Shown in pieces: positions 10,801 to 18,608 of a stretch of DNA of 64,000 nucleotides. The stretch is from JANXQG01 sp963709175. Its GTDB lineage: Bacteria > Planctomycetota > Planctomycetia > Pirellulales > Thermoguttaceae. Each line of letters begins with the position of its first letter. The stretch's first letter is position 1. The translations under genes were made by a program, and so were the position numbers. The notes below the pieces were generated by a model. That model did no database searches and was not told the origin of the DNA. It saw only the letters and a list, made by a program, of their open reading frames with translations. The DNA lies in the NCBI GenBank assembly GCA_963709175.1, contig CAVPVK010000007.1, positions 1,302,001 through 1,366,000 on the forward strand. The letters run 5' to 3'.

Positions 10801-11413
10801 CACCATCACCAAGGCCGACAACGGCCTGCTGGTCCTGAGTTCGTCGGCCACGAGCCTGGTCCAGGGGACGAAGGTCAACATCAGCGGCGGCACGCTGGCG
10901 GTCGCAGCCATCGGCGCCCTGGGCAGTTTCAGCCAGGTCACCGTCAGCCCCGGCGCGGACTTCAGCCTGGGCGCCGACCAGCAAATCAGTGCGCTGAACG
11001 GTTCCGGCGGCGTCGACCTGGGGAGCAGCGCGCTGACCGTCGGCAACAGCGACAACCTCAACAGCAGCTTCGCTGGCGCGATCAGCGACAGCGGCCGGCT
11101 GATTAAGACCGGCCGCGGTACGCTCATCCTTAGCGGCCAGAATACCTACAGCGGCGGCACGACCGTTGAAGCCGGCACACTCACCATCACCACGGCATCC
11201 GCCCTTCCCACCGGAACGAGCTTGACGGTGGGTGCGGGCGGGACGTTCATCTTCGACCCCGAAGCAAGTGGATCGCCTCTGGCGAACGGTTCGGCCATTG
11301 CGAGTGCGCCCGTGGCGGCGATCGCGACGGTGCCGGAACCGGGAACTCTGCTACTGCTGCTCGCGGCTGGAATGGTTTCCGCGGCAGCAGTTTGGCGACG
11401 AAGAAGAAATTGA
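7844..11413 (+). CDS. Second giant beta-strand-repeat PEP-CTERM protein
   Basis: A 1,189-residue secreted protein related to its upstream neighbour. The frame is open from 7703, but the signal peptide (MSRLPKSVTVAFLALAALFV...VRAQ) starts at the ATG at 7844, preceded by AAAGGAG about 10 bases upstream, so I place the start there. After cleavage comes WTGSGGDTFWNDAANWN, a typical opening of this family, then many beta-strand repeats. Around residues 620-900 there is a non-repetitive domain rich in Trp and Tyr (PSTFSVWVPGNQWMGTN, then YASYKVYVYFDGAPWGG), possibly a carbohydrate-binding beta-sandwich. It ends in VPEPGTLLLLLAAGMVSAAAVWRRRR (PEP-CTERM). It lacks the N-terminal LamG of the upstream gene. 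A 252-base gap without a clear terminator separates the two genes, so co-transcription is possible. Confidence 0.86.
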   Translation: MSRLPKSVTVAFLALAALFVFVLPRVVRAQSTWTGSGGDTFWNDAANWNGGVPFSGSAPVFSDPGVVPGANTVTLPSGDTSVSGLTFNTNLNNISLNDEGDGSSVVDFGSSAGTISVAGQHAINVPVQLNSDLSVVTTNATDSLTISGSLNGPANNVIQSGPGMLLFTGAGSSAGTLTISDSGTIQIGGPSSPAASMTVNSLINGIQHGGTLTVMNGTLTATAGIDLAHDGALGSIVVGGSGTLNVNGTLEMGYNQGSASLVVQGNGAVNGSGQTLDMGVANVRDNYAAMQGSAKAVFGNVIVFDTSGYGEGGPGSGCTLVVADSSSLTTNALTIANQLPNYRSSVTVRYGAGQVYQSGGTVTVNGPVAMALTESEAADTLTGTYNLNGGLLETNQITNGSSTLPGTAKVNFHGGTLVYNGAGPQSDFINLGAQGSAYLWQNTTINDGGQAVTINQPLLSPNTGSGVNAIKLASPIGTFGVTPEVYIASADGNGSGATAVAKLNSSGQVTGITVTNPGVGYDTAPTVQLYYQGNATTVPSGDVMIAPNAYDGGLTKAGSGTLTLTAANTYNGGTKISTGVLAAGNNSALGTGPVNLAGGTLRLTGVATAFSSPGSIGIKFASGEDATTGLPASTNGINYGIASNGVAGIVQQANWNNVYNNAGSQGSLLNSSGTATSAQVSWSAPSTFSVWVPGNQWMGTNLSAPTNPNDQLTNSYLSNYAPQTVWDGTYTGLAPRAPAFPSVNVNLSGIPYASYKVYVYFDGAPWGGQKTWNNTANSGGNDAGGVTVVQGASSTTYWYESLTGANAYASIMANEGAGFGPTSPAGGGGFYYQTTQTVDIDGDPGANFAEYDGLSGGTVQISQSISGNVDNGGDGVLNDDTGIAAVQIVGNPTPIAFSPTALANTVNVTSNSTIDVTGASSAAVGNLTIGSNTLFLTGGGSAANSGYSLTVGPVDLSGTPTFDVANNGTGAGTLILGSLNDGGTACTITKADNGLLVLSSSATSLVQGTKVNISGGTLAVAAIGALGSFSQVTVSPGADFSLGADQQISALNGSGGVDLGSSALTVGNSDNLNSSFAGAISDSGRLIKTGRGTLILSGQNTYSGGTTVEAGTLTITTASALPTGTSLTVGAGGTFIFDPEASGSPLANGSAIASAPVAAIATVPEPGTLLLLLAAGMVSAAAVWRRRRN
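11149..11370 (+). repeat. Coding cassette repeat, copy 2 (PEP-CTERM 3' end)
   Basis: This is the partner of 7317-7535. It has the same order of beta-strand repeat, ALPTGTSLTVGAGGTF linker and VPEPGTLLLLLAA sorting signal, with scattered mostly third-position differences. Confidence 0.8.
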
Positions 11414-11471
11414 GGCAACCAGCAACAGAGCACAACCCGGCTGCCGTGGCAGCGAGATCCACGCGCGGCAC

Positions 11472-11780
11472 CTATGTTTCCCCGAGATTGGATCTGCCGC
11501 GGCAGCCATAGTGCTCGGCTCTCACGCTGAGACTTTGACATATTGCAGCATTGGCTGACGTTGCTCCGGCATTGAAGTTGATCGCTTCGATCTCGCCCAG
11601 CCGTTCGTCGTAATGCGTGGGCAGGCGGAACAGGCTGCCGAAGGGCGGTTTCGAACCGCGAGTTAGGCTGGTCAGTTCCAGGACTTCTTCCCGCGTGGCA
11701 AACCGCATTTTCTTCCAGCCCTTCTTACGGCGCACGGCGTGGCGGTCGAGCTTCCGGTCGGCCGGAACCGCGAACGTCAC
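11472..11780 (-). pseudogene. YbaK/aminoacyl-tRNA deacylase remnant (C-terminal part)
   Basis: The translated stretch VPADRKLDRHAV...KKMRFATREEVLELT...KPPFGSLFRLPTHYDERLGE...NFNAG matches the second half of YbaK/EbsC-type (prolyl-tRNA editing) domains: the ADRKLD and FATPEEV blocks, the PPFG loop, a DERL and FNAG. The first ~60 residues of such a domain are missing. The remnant begins exactly at the stop of the esterase gene (4-base overlap at 11777-11780). After FNAG the match continues only in another frame. I read this as a 5'-truncated, frameshifted gene fragment left by a deletion or rearrangement, not a working enzyme. Confidence 0.7.
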
Positions 11781-12976
11781 AGAGCCCTCTGCAACGTCAC
11801 GATCGTCTCGGCAAATGCCTTGCCGATCGGTGACATGATTATGGCGGCGCCGAGATAATGGTAGCCGCCGTTGGAGGCAGCGTTCAGACGTTTCCGCTCC
11901 CCCGGCGTGAAATTCTCAGCCACGACCTTCATCTTGACTGCCTCAACCTCGGCCCCGGTGATCTTCGGATTCTTCTTGACCGCCTCAGCGGCCCTCGCGT
12001 CCATCTTCGGCCAGAGTGCCTCCAACCGCGTTCGCAGCTTTTCCAAATCATCGTCCCAGTAGGGTGCCGTCTGCACGGCGACCACGTTTCCTTGGAACTC
12101 AGGAAGCAACGTCGGTGCGACCTGGGCCTTGCGGAAATACTGCATGCCTCCAGGTTTCGTGCCTTCCCTCAGGCCGCCAATACCCATGACTCCAATCACA
12201 AAGGGCATCTTCGGCGCGTTCAGGTCCTTGCGAAGATCGCGTACAAGGTGCGTCAGCAGTTGCCCGTACATGTCGTAGCCGCCGGGCTGATTGCCTTTGT
12301 CATACGTCCAGCCAGAGACCAGGTCGTTGAATCCTTGGAACCAGACGAAACCGGCCAGCTCGTAGCCCTGCTTTGGGCCGTATCCCGGTACCACCCGACC
12401 AATATCTCCTAAGACCTTTCGCACATGCCCGAGCATCAGGCGGTAGTACACGCCCGTGGCTTTGATCTTATCGGCCTTTTCCTTTTCCATGTTATCGCCG
12501 CGTTCTTTGCGACGGGCCAACTCGAAGTCGCTCCACACGTATGGCCCGGCACTGGGTGGGCGGAAATCAGTGTGCAGATCCTTGCCGCCCCAGGAGGTCT
12601 TGATGATCAGGATGGGCTCCCCCAGCAGCTTCTCCATGTATATGCCGAACGTGAACTCGGGACCAATCTCCTCGGTCGAGGCGCCAAAGCCTGCGGTCAG
12701 TTTGCCTTTCTGCTCAGTCGTATCATCGCCGGCGCAGCCAATCGACGAAATCCACACCTTGTCGCATACGTGCAGTTTGCCGTCAGCATTGCGGATATCC
12801 TTGAGGAGCGGCGCCGTCTTCGGATCGTCGGCCATGGAATCGAACGTCGATACGTTTACATGCCCCTGCATGTTGGATTGCCCGGCGAGGATGAATACCT
12901 TCAACGGCTTCGCTTCCACCTGACCGGTGACGCCGAACATCAGGCCGACCATTGCTGCGAACTTAATTAACTTCAT
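11777..12976 (-). CDS. Sialate O-acetylesterase-like SGNH hydrolase (secreted)
   Basis: A 399-residue protein. The start at 12976 gives a signal peptide (MKLIKFAAMVGLMFGVTGQVEA) and has AAGGA in good position; the frame is open further upstream but has no support there. Mature sequence begins KPLKVFILAGQSNMQGH. GQSNM is the catalytic Ser block of the SASA/sialate acetylesterase family (PF03629). Further on come GFVWFQGFNDL (the WxQGxxD block) and, near the end, GGYHYLG, a likely site for the catalytic His. The expected reaction is removal of acetyl esters from sugars (sialic acid or hemicellulose type) outside the cytoplasm; the exact substrate cannot be told. It is next to fucosidase genes on the same strand, which suggests joint action on acetylated glycans. 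Confidence 0.85.
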   Translation of the reverse strand: MKLIKFAAMVGLMFGVTGQVEAKPLKVFILAGQSNMQGHVNVSTFDSMADDPKTAPLLKDIRNADGKLHVCDKVWISSIGCAGDDTTEQKGKLTAGFGASTEEIGPEFTFGIYMEKLLGEPILIIKTSWGGKDLHTDFRPPSAGPYVWSDFELARRKERGDNMEKEKADKIKATGVYYRLMLGHVRKVLGDIGRVVPGYGPKQGYELAGFVWFQGFNDLVSGWTYDKGNQPGGYDMYGQLLTHLVRDLRKDLNAPKMPFVIGVMGIGGLREGTKPGGMQYFRKAQVAPTLLPEFQGNVVAVQTAPYWDDDLEKLRTRLEALWPKMDARAAEAVKKNPKITGAEVEAVKMKVVAENFTPGERKRLNAASNGGYHYLGAAIIMSPIGKAFAETIVTLQRAL

Positions 12977-13083
12977 AATCTGTCCTTTCCTTCCATTACG
13001 TTCATTTCGTTCTATTATTCGAAGTATCTCACACCGGGTCAGGCCGCTTGTACTTTCCGCCGTTGCGGATCCGCACACGCGGC

Positions 13084-13329
13084 TGTCATCCTGTATCATT
13101 CGCCGGCTTTCTTGACCGTCTGTTTTGACGGTGCCAGGTGCCCGAACAGGCCGGCGCATTTCCAGTTCGGCGCCACGCCGCCCCATTTCTGCTTGTAGTC
13201 GTCGAGGATCTGGATCTCCGCCGAGTTGGGTGCCCAGTTGCCGGTGTCGGTGCAGTAGACAAGCACCCCGCTGTTTGCGCCGTCGCCTTGCGGTGGGACA
13301 GATTGCAACCTGCCCACATGATACAACAT
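13084..13329 (-). pseudogene. DUF1080 (3-keto-disaccharide hydrolase) domain remnant
   Basis: About 75 codons, read leftwards from 13329, give PPQGDGANSGVLVYCTDTGN, then APNSAEIQILDDYKQKWGG and FGHLAPSKQTVKKAGE. This is the core of the DUF1080 LamG-like domain common in Planctomycetes. At the next codon the family has Trp (GEWNRMTV) but here there is TGA, followed in frame by YRMT, so a TGG-to-TGA nonsense change is likely. The N-terminal part and signal peptide are missing and the end is lost. The fragment is squeezed between the esterase and the fucosidase. It is a decayed remnant of a former member of this glycan cluster. Confidence 0.75.
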
Positions 13330-14273
13330 TACTTTCTATTGTGATTGTCTTGCCGGATCATTTCGCCGACCTTGCGGAGCGTCTTCACATCAATGTCGCG
13401 CAGCTTGCCGCTGTAGTCTGGGCCAACATCGAGCGAAAAGATGTTGCCGAACTTTACCGCGTCGGCGTAGTCCGCGTACAGCTTCTGAGCAGGCAGGCAG
13501 AGATTGTCGTGTTTTGGCAGCGAGTAGAACCACATCGCGCCGCCTTCGTGGCCGGGCAAAATCGGATACGTGAATTCGCTGACGAGGAAACCATCGGCCT
13601 TCCCCGGACGCCCCATTTCACCGGCGCGCAGGTCGCCCGCCTTGTCCCGGTCGTAATTATACCCAACGAAGCAACCGGGTTGAAAACTCTTTACCCAAGC
13701 CGTGATATCCTTCTGCGATGAACCGCCGATGCCTTGAGCGCAGTCCATCCAATAGAACTCGATGGGACCATACTGGGTGCAGAGTTCCTTGAGTTGGGCT
13801 TTTTGCATTGCGGGCGTGTAGCCGCCCGGATGGTAATTCTTATTGTCGTCAAACTCACCGAGCGAGAAGTACAAGGCGACCTTGATGCCATATTTTTCGC
13901 AAGACTTCCGCAGGTTTGCCAGCACATCCTGTTTCAATGGCGCATTAGTGATCTTGCGCTGCGTCGTCTTCGTGTCCCAGAGACAAAAGCCGTCATGGTG
14001 TTTCGTCAGAAACAAAATATAGCCCATGCCGGCCTCCTTGGCGGTGCGAGCCCACTGATCCGTGTCGGCCTGGGTGGCCTTAAAGAACGACACATCCTTG
14101 ACGCCGGGCGACCATTCCTTGCCGGAGAAGGTGGAAAAACTCCAACAGATAAACATGCCCCAGTGGAGGTTCTTCAACTCGTCGGCGCGCTGGTCCATAT
14201 CCACCGCCATCGACTCGGCGGCGGCTGCAAGAACGACGGCCATCAAGAGGCTCGTAATAATGAGTTTCTTCAT
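13329..14273 (-). CDS. Alpha-L-fucosidase, GH29-like (secreted)
   Basis: A 314-residue protein with a signal peptide (MKKLIITSLLMAVVLAAAAESMA). The blocks LHWGMFICWSFSTFSGKEW, GYILFLTKHHDGFCLWDT and LRKSCEKYGIKVALYFSLGE are the GH29 TIM-barrel core. IEFYWMDCAQG holds the Asp at the place of the GH29 nucleophile (usually in WFDG). The length is at the short end: many GH29 enzymes carry an extra C-terminal beta domain that is absent here. AGGA about 9 bases upstream supports the start. The expected role is release of alpha-linked L-fucose outside the cytoplasm, together with the GH95 enzyme upstream on the same strand. Specificity is not predictable. Confidence 0.88.
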   Translation of the reverse strand: MKKLIITSLLMAVVLAAAAESMAVDMDQRADELKNLHWGMFICWSFSTFSGKEWSPGVKDVSFFKATQADTDQWARTAKEAGMGYILFLTKHHDGFCLWDTKTTQRKITNAPLKQDVLANLRKSCEKYGIKVALYFSLGEFDDNKNYHPGGYTPAMQKAQLKELCTQYGPIEFYWMDCAQGIGGSSQKDITAWVKSFQPGCFVGYNYDRDKAGDLRAGEMGRPGKADGFLVSEFTYPILPGHEGGAMWFYSLPKHDNLCLPAQKLYADYADAVKFGNIFSLDVGPDYSGKLRDIDVKTLRKVGEMIRQDNHNRK

Positions 14274-14954
14274 CGAAAGGTTCCTGAAACTGAAAATGGG
14301 TCAGTTGGCGGCGAGCGGTTGTAAGCCACCCACTCGCCGCACGTTGCTTATCAAGGCGTTGCTTTCTTGGCGACATTGCCTTCCGCAGCCTCCGGGGCTG
14401 CGGTTGCCTTGGCGATCAGATGCCGAATATACCCCGACAGTCGCTCTTGATGTCTCGGCAGAAGCTGGGCAACTTCTGCACCGTGTTGATTTCCGTTCTT
14501 GCCCACGATCGTACGACTGAGACTATCTTGCGGCGGCCGCGCCACAAGTGCCTAATAGTATAACAAAAAAGGTCCCGGCACCGGAAAACTTCCCCACCAA
14601 AATGGGAGCCCCGGGAAAAAACGAGAAAACGGCCGATTCCGCCCTTGAGTGTTGTTCGACGCACAATGAAAGAAAGGGATTCTGGTAGCACGCCCGGCGC
14701 TGAAGGATGCGGCAGCAGGGCGCCGTCGTGCCGGCTGAACGCGGCAAAACGCCTTGGACAGCGCCCTGCCAAATCACCAGACGTTTTTCGTAATCTAGCT
14801 ACCTGCCTCGCTGGCCAAAATGAGGGCCGGACCCCTCGGCTCTTCTGGCCGCGTCCAGCGCCGTACCCAGTGCCGAGAAGTCGCCAATACCGATGTTGCC
14901 GGGACGATACCCCTCCCGAGCAAGAAAAGACCGGCTGCCCCCGTTCAATATCGA
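14274..14954. other. 681-bp gap between fucosidase genes
   Basis: No gene is supported here. Open frames on both strands lack family features. On the minus strand a stretch near 14351-14545 ends in LLPRHQERLSGYIRHLIAK, which looks protein-like and could be a decayed C-terminus, but I cannot name it. Confidence 0.4.
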
Positions 14955-17675
14955 TCAACCCTCGGGAATGACTTCGCGGTCCTCGCCATTTACACGTACC
15001 TTCACTTTCGCACTTTTTTCCGGCGCCTTGTCGGCAATGATGTGGAAGGATGTCACTTTACCATCCCTCCAGGCGCAATCCACTCGATAGCCACCGCGTG
15101 CCCGCAGACCACTGAACGAACCCTTTTTGGCCCACGCCGCGGGACAGGCCGGCAACAAGGCAATCTCGCCGGCGTGGCTCTGCATCAGCATCTCGGGGAT
15201 CGCACCGGTGATGCCGAAGTTGCCGTCCATCTGAAATGGAGGGTGATTGCAGAACAGGTTCGACATCGTATTGTGCGTGAGCAGTCCGCGGACCATGATT
15301 CCCGCCCTCTCCGCTTCGCCCAGCCGCGCCCAGATCGCACATCGCCAGGGCCAGGTCCACGAGCGCCGGCTATCGCCGATCGTCGTATCGACACCAAACG
15401 GCATGCCGGTCGTCTCCTCATGATCGTTGCTGCGGGCCTTGAGACTCGACCTGGCAGCTTTGGCCAGTGCCGGCGTACGCGCCGGCGTGATCTGTCGCCC
15501 CGGATAGACGGCAAACAGGTGCGACGTGTGGCGGTGCGTATCGTTCGCTTCGTCGCGATCAGTCTGCCATTCCTGGAGTTGACCCCAGCGCCCGATTTTG
15601 TTCGGCGCCAGGCGCGCCTGCATGTCGGCCACTTTTGCCTGGTAATCGGAATCGACGCCGAGTGCCTGCGCCAGCTCGCGGTAGTTCTGGAACAGGTCCC
15701 AGATAATTTGCTGATCCATCATCACTCCGTCCTCGTGCGGGCCGTGCTCGGGCGACCAGCCGTCGGGAGCGACGAGCGTACCGTCGGGACGCCGCTTGAG
15801 ACGGTCCTCCCAATACTGGCAGATTTCCTTGACCATCGGATATGCCTGCTTCCGCAGAAACTCCTTGTCCTGCGTGAAAGCATAGTGTTCGGCCATATGC
15901 TGGGCATACCAGGCACTGGCGGGAATGTTCCATTGCCAGCCGTTGCCGCCAAAAATGCTCTGGCTGGTGCGTGCGGTCCAACCACGGGTCTTGTCACCGA
16001 ATTCCTTGCGAGTGGCGATACGGCACGGCTCGGCGCAGGCCGAAACGAAATCCAGGAGCGGCACGTGGCACTCCGGCAGGGCCGTCGATTCGGCGCCCCA
16101 ATAGTTCATCTGCAGATTGATATTGTTGTGATAATCGCTGGCCCACGGCGGAGCATTGCTGTCGTTCCACAAGCCCTGCAAGTTCGCCGGCAGGCCGCCG
16201 GGCCGCGAGCAACTCGCCAACAGATAACGTCCGTATTGGAACATCGTCTGCTCCAAGTCGGGATCGCTGCCGCCCTTGGCGTAGGCCGCCAGGCGAACGT
16301 CGGTGGGCAGGGCGAGCGTGGCGGAGTCGGACCGCCCCCACTCGACCCGCACACGGGCCAGCAATGGAGCGAAATCGTCGAGATGTGCTTTGCGCAGCTC
16401 GTCGAGCGACTTGCCTTCGGCCGCGGCTAACTCTTTGGCGATTATCGGCGCGGGCGGTTTGCCGCGCCAGCCGGCCGTGTACGACGGGGCATAATCCGTC
16501 CGCGCATCCAAGAGCAGCGTCAGGCTGTCACAGGCTGCGAAAACGAGGGTTTCGCCCTCTGCCTTTACGCTTCCGCCGGTATGGGCAACGCGGAGCGTGC
16601 AGGCGTGCCTGAGGGTGTTGGGCATCACGGCATCCCAGAAAAGTCCGCGCTCGTCGGCAACGACCGCGGTGTTCGGCTGCCCCGGTATCAGGCGCAACCG
16701 ACCGGAAAGCGATCCGCACCTTTCACCCCGCCTGGTCGCCGTGTAGTGGAGCACGATCACCTGGTCCGGACGGCTGGCAAAGGCCTCGCGGGCAAAGGCC
16801 GCGCCGTCGTGGAAATAGGTCGTGCGATGGATGCCGGTCGAGATGTCCAACTCGCGCCGGTAATCCGCCGGCGCCGGACCGGCGCCGCCCGGTGCGAAAC
16901 TGATGCCTTGCAGGGCGATTTCCGCCAGTTGGAAATGGCTAGCGCCGCTGGGAATGAAGGAAAGGCGATAGAAGCGACTCGCAACCGGCTTTTCGACGGT
17001 GAATCGCCGCGTTTGGTGCCGCGTCGCGAACGGCTTGCCAAGCTTGCGGCAGTCAAGTTCCTGCCAGGTCTTCCCGTCCATGGAGCCGGCCAAAGTCCAT
17101 TGCTGCGGGTCGCGGGCCGGAATATCGTTAGCGCTGGTGATCGCATAGGACGCGATCGCCTTGGCCTTCGGCAGTTCGACTTGCCAGACCACAAGCTGAC
17201 CGGGCTGGTCGATACACCACTTGGTATCCATTCGCCCATCGATCGAGTTATCGATCGAATTGCCGTCGCCTTTCTCGTGGCCGCTGGGCGAGGTCACGCG
17301 AACAATGTCGCGAGTTCCGAATTCGATGTATAGGTTGCCGAAATCGCGATAGGCGCCGAAACCATGGTCGCCGCACTCGTAATCGCCGTCCCAGTTGTTG
17401 TCGCCGGACCAGAGCGAGTTCTCATTGAACTGGATGCGCTCGACATTCACGCCACCGAAAAGCATGGCGCCCATGCGGCCGTTGCCGATTGGCAGTGCCT
17501 CGTCCGACCAACTCTCCGCCGGCTTGGCGTACCACAAAATGCGATGCCCGTTTGGCCGGGCATTCGCAGCCGCAGGCAATGTCGGCTTTGCACTGGCAGG
17601 GACGGCCGCAACACCTGGAAAAAATGCTAGCGCCAAAATACCGGCGATGGGACAAATGCTCAAGCTTGTTCTCAT
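14955..17675 (-). CDS. GH95 alpha-L-fucosidase with inserted F5/8-type C domain
   Basis: A 906-residue secreted enzyme. The start at 17675 gives a signal peptide (MRTSLSICPIAGILALAFFPG...). The GH95 N-terminal beta domain begins at WYAKPAESWSDEALPIGNGRMGAMLFGG. About residues 122-253 are an F5/8-type C (discoidin-like) module (SIDGRMDTKWCID..., WTLAGSMDGKTWQEL, FYRLSFIPSG), inserted inside the GH95 N-terminal domain, after which the domain resumes (ISTGIHRTTYFHDGAAFAREAF). The catalytic (alpha/alpha)6 region has NLQGLWNDSNAPPW, HNNINLQMNYW with the two Asn that assist the nucleophilic water, and FQMDGNFG with the Asp expected in AfcA-type enzymes. It should be an inverting fucosidase or a related GH95 activity; the inserted module probably binds sugar. 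Confidence 0.9.
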   Translation of the reverse strand: MRTSLSICPIAGILALAFFPGVAAVPASAKPTLPAAANARPNGHRILWYAKPAESWSDEALPIGNGRMGAMLFGGVNVERIQFNENSLWSGDNNWDGDYECGDHGFGAYRDFGNLYIEFGTRDIVRVTSPSGHEKGDGNSIDNSIDGRMDTKWCIDQPGQLVVWQVELPKAKAIASYAITSANDIPARDPQQWTLAGSMDGKTWQELDCRKLGKPFATRHQTRRFTVEKPVASRFYRLSFIPSGASHFQLAEIALQGISFAPGGAGPAPADYRRELDISTGIHRTTYFHDGAAFAREAFASRPDQVIVLHYTATRRGERCGSLSGRLRLIPGQPNTAVVADERGLFWDAVMPNTLRHACTLRVAHTGGSVKAEGETLVFAACDSLTLLLDARTDYAPSYTAGWRGKPPAPIIAKELAAAEGKSLDELRKAHLDDFAPLLARVRVEWGRSDSATLALPTDVRLAAYAKGGSDPDLEQTMFQYGRYLLASCSRPGGLPANLQGLWNDSNAPPWASDYHNNINLQMNYWGAESTALPECHVPLLDFVSACAEPCRIATRKEFGDKTRGWTARTSQSIFGGNGWQWNIPASAWYAQHMAEHYAFTQDKEFLRKQAYPMVKEICQYWEDRLKRRPDGTLVAPDGWSPEHGPHEDGVMMDQQIIWDLFQNYRELAQALGVDSDYQAKVADMQARLAPNKIGRWGQLQEWQTDRDEANDTHRHTSHLFAVYPGRQITPARTPALAKAARSSLKARSNDHEETTGMPFGVDTTIGDSRRSWTWPWRCAIWARLGEAERAGIMVRGLLTHNTMSNLFCNHPPFQMDGNFGITGAIPEMLMQSHAGEIALLPACPAAWAKKGSFSGLRARGGYRVDCAWRDGKVTSFHIIADKAPEKSAKVKVRVNGEDREVIPEG

Positions 17676-17955
17676 GGTTTCATTTCTGCTCGTCGGTTGG
17701 TTCCCTCTAATGTTAACAACGCGGCGAGTCAATGTCTAGCAGACGGAGGGGGCACTCCCAACTCCGCTGCCGGACCCAATTGCTCCCCGCCGGATCCGTT
17801 CGTCAGCTTAACGGATGCACGTTCATCGCCACGGGGGACCACGAAGAAAACGCACGGGCGGGCGTCGGCGGACTCACTTCGACAGGGTTAGTCTCCCGTC
17901 TGGGGTCTGCAACGCGAGCACACTGAAGCGACAAACTTCCCGTACTGCATCGCCA

Positions 17956-18444
17956 TCACTGTTGTGGTGGTTGCTCTTGGATTTCCCAGGCATGCCCCTT
18001 AAAAACGTACTTCGTTCCGTCTCCTATCGCCCTTGTCACGCTGCCGACAGTGAAATTGGCCATCTGGTTCCCGACCTCGATCCACGAATTGCGGTAGAGA
18101 ATATAGGTCCCCTGTTGTTTCGGCCCGACTTTGACCATGGTATCAAACACCGAATCGCCATCGATGTCAGTATAGACCGTCCACCGCGATTCGGGGAACG
18201 ACGCCGCCTGTCCTCCGGGCGGCGCGGGCCGCAACTTTTCTGGCTCCGCTCGCAGAAGCACCCAGGCATTAGCCAAAGTGCCGCCGGGATCGGTTGTCAA
18301 CCGGTACTGCAGCAACCGGCTGTCGTGCGATTCCCCCAGGGTTGCGTTGCCTTCGCCGGCAACGGCGGGGGCCTGTAGCACCGCCCTAGTGATGGCGGCG
18401 CCGATCAAGAGTGCCAAACCTAACAAACAGATTCTGACAGTCAC
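17956..18444 (-). CDS. Small secreted protein of unknown function
   Basis: A 162-residue protein that starts with GTG at 18444. AAGGAGAAA lies 5-6 bases upstream, one of the best Shine-Dalgarno sites in the window, and decides this start. The N-terminus MTVRICLLGLALLIGAAITRAV is a signal peptide or membrane anchor. The rest is soluble, with WTVYTDIDGDSVFDTMVKVG, which resembles a calcium-binding or FG-GAP-like Asp-rich loop. I do not recognise a family. It lies upstream of the GH95 gene on the same strand with a ~280-base gap, so it may or may not be co-transcribed. A 15-base palindrome (ACCCAAA-G-TTTGGGT, 18498-18512) about 55 bases upstream could be an operator. Confidence 0.7.
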   Translation of the reverse strand: MTVRICLLGLALLIGAAITRAVLQAPAVAGEGNATLGESHDSRLLQYRLTTDPGGTLANAWVLLRAEPEKLRPAPPGGQAASFPESRWTVYTDIDGDSVFDTMVKVGPKQQGTYILYRNSWIEVGNQMANFTVGSVTRAIGDGTKYVFKGHAWEIQEQPPQQ

Positions 18445-18497
18445 AATTTTTCTCCTTAAAATCGATTTTGTGCCACGAAATCACAAAACAACACCGT

Positions 18498-18512
18498 ACC
18501 CAAAGTTTGGGT
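18498..18512. promoter_or_regulatory. Perfect 7-bp inverted repeat upstream of small secreted gene
   Basis: ACCCAAA, one central G, then TTTGGGT. It lies 54-68 bases upstream of the GTG at 18444. The form suits a dimeric regulator site, but a chance palindrome cannot be excluded. Confidence 0.3.
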
Positions 18513-18608
18513 GCGCTGCAGCAGACTTGTGCCAGATCGTGTTTCGTGGAACTGGTGATTTCTGTCGGCCACGAAGAACTCCCTTTAGACGCTTGAGTCC
18601 TGCGGTAA

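Noticed and set aside
14820..16430. 536-codon plus-strand frame opposite the GH95 gene
   Set aside because: The GH95 frame has all catalytic motifs and a signal peptide; this frame has none and is a shadow.
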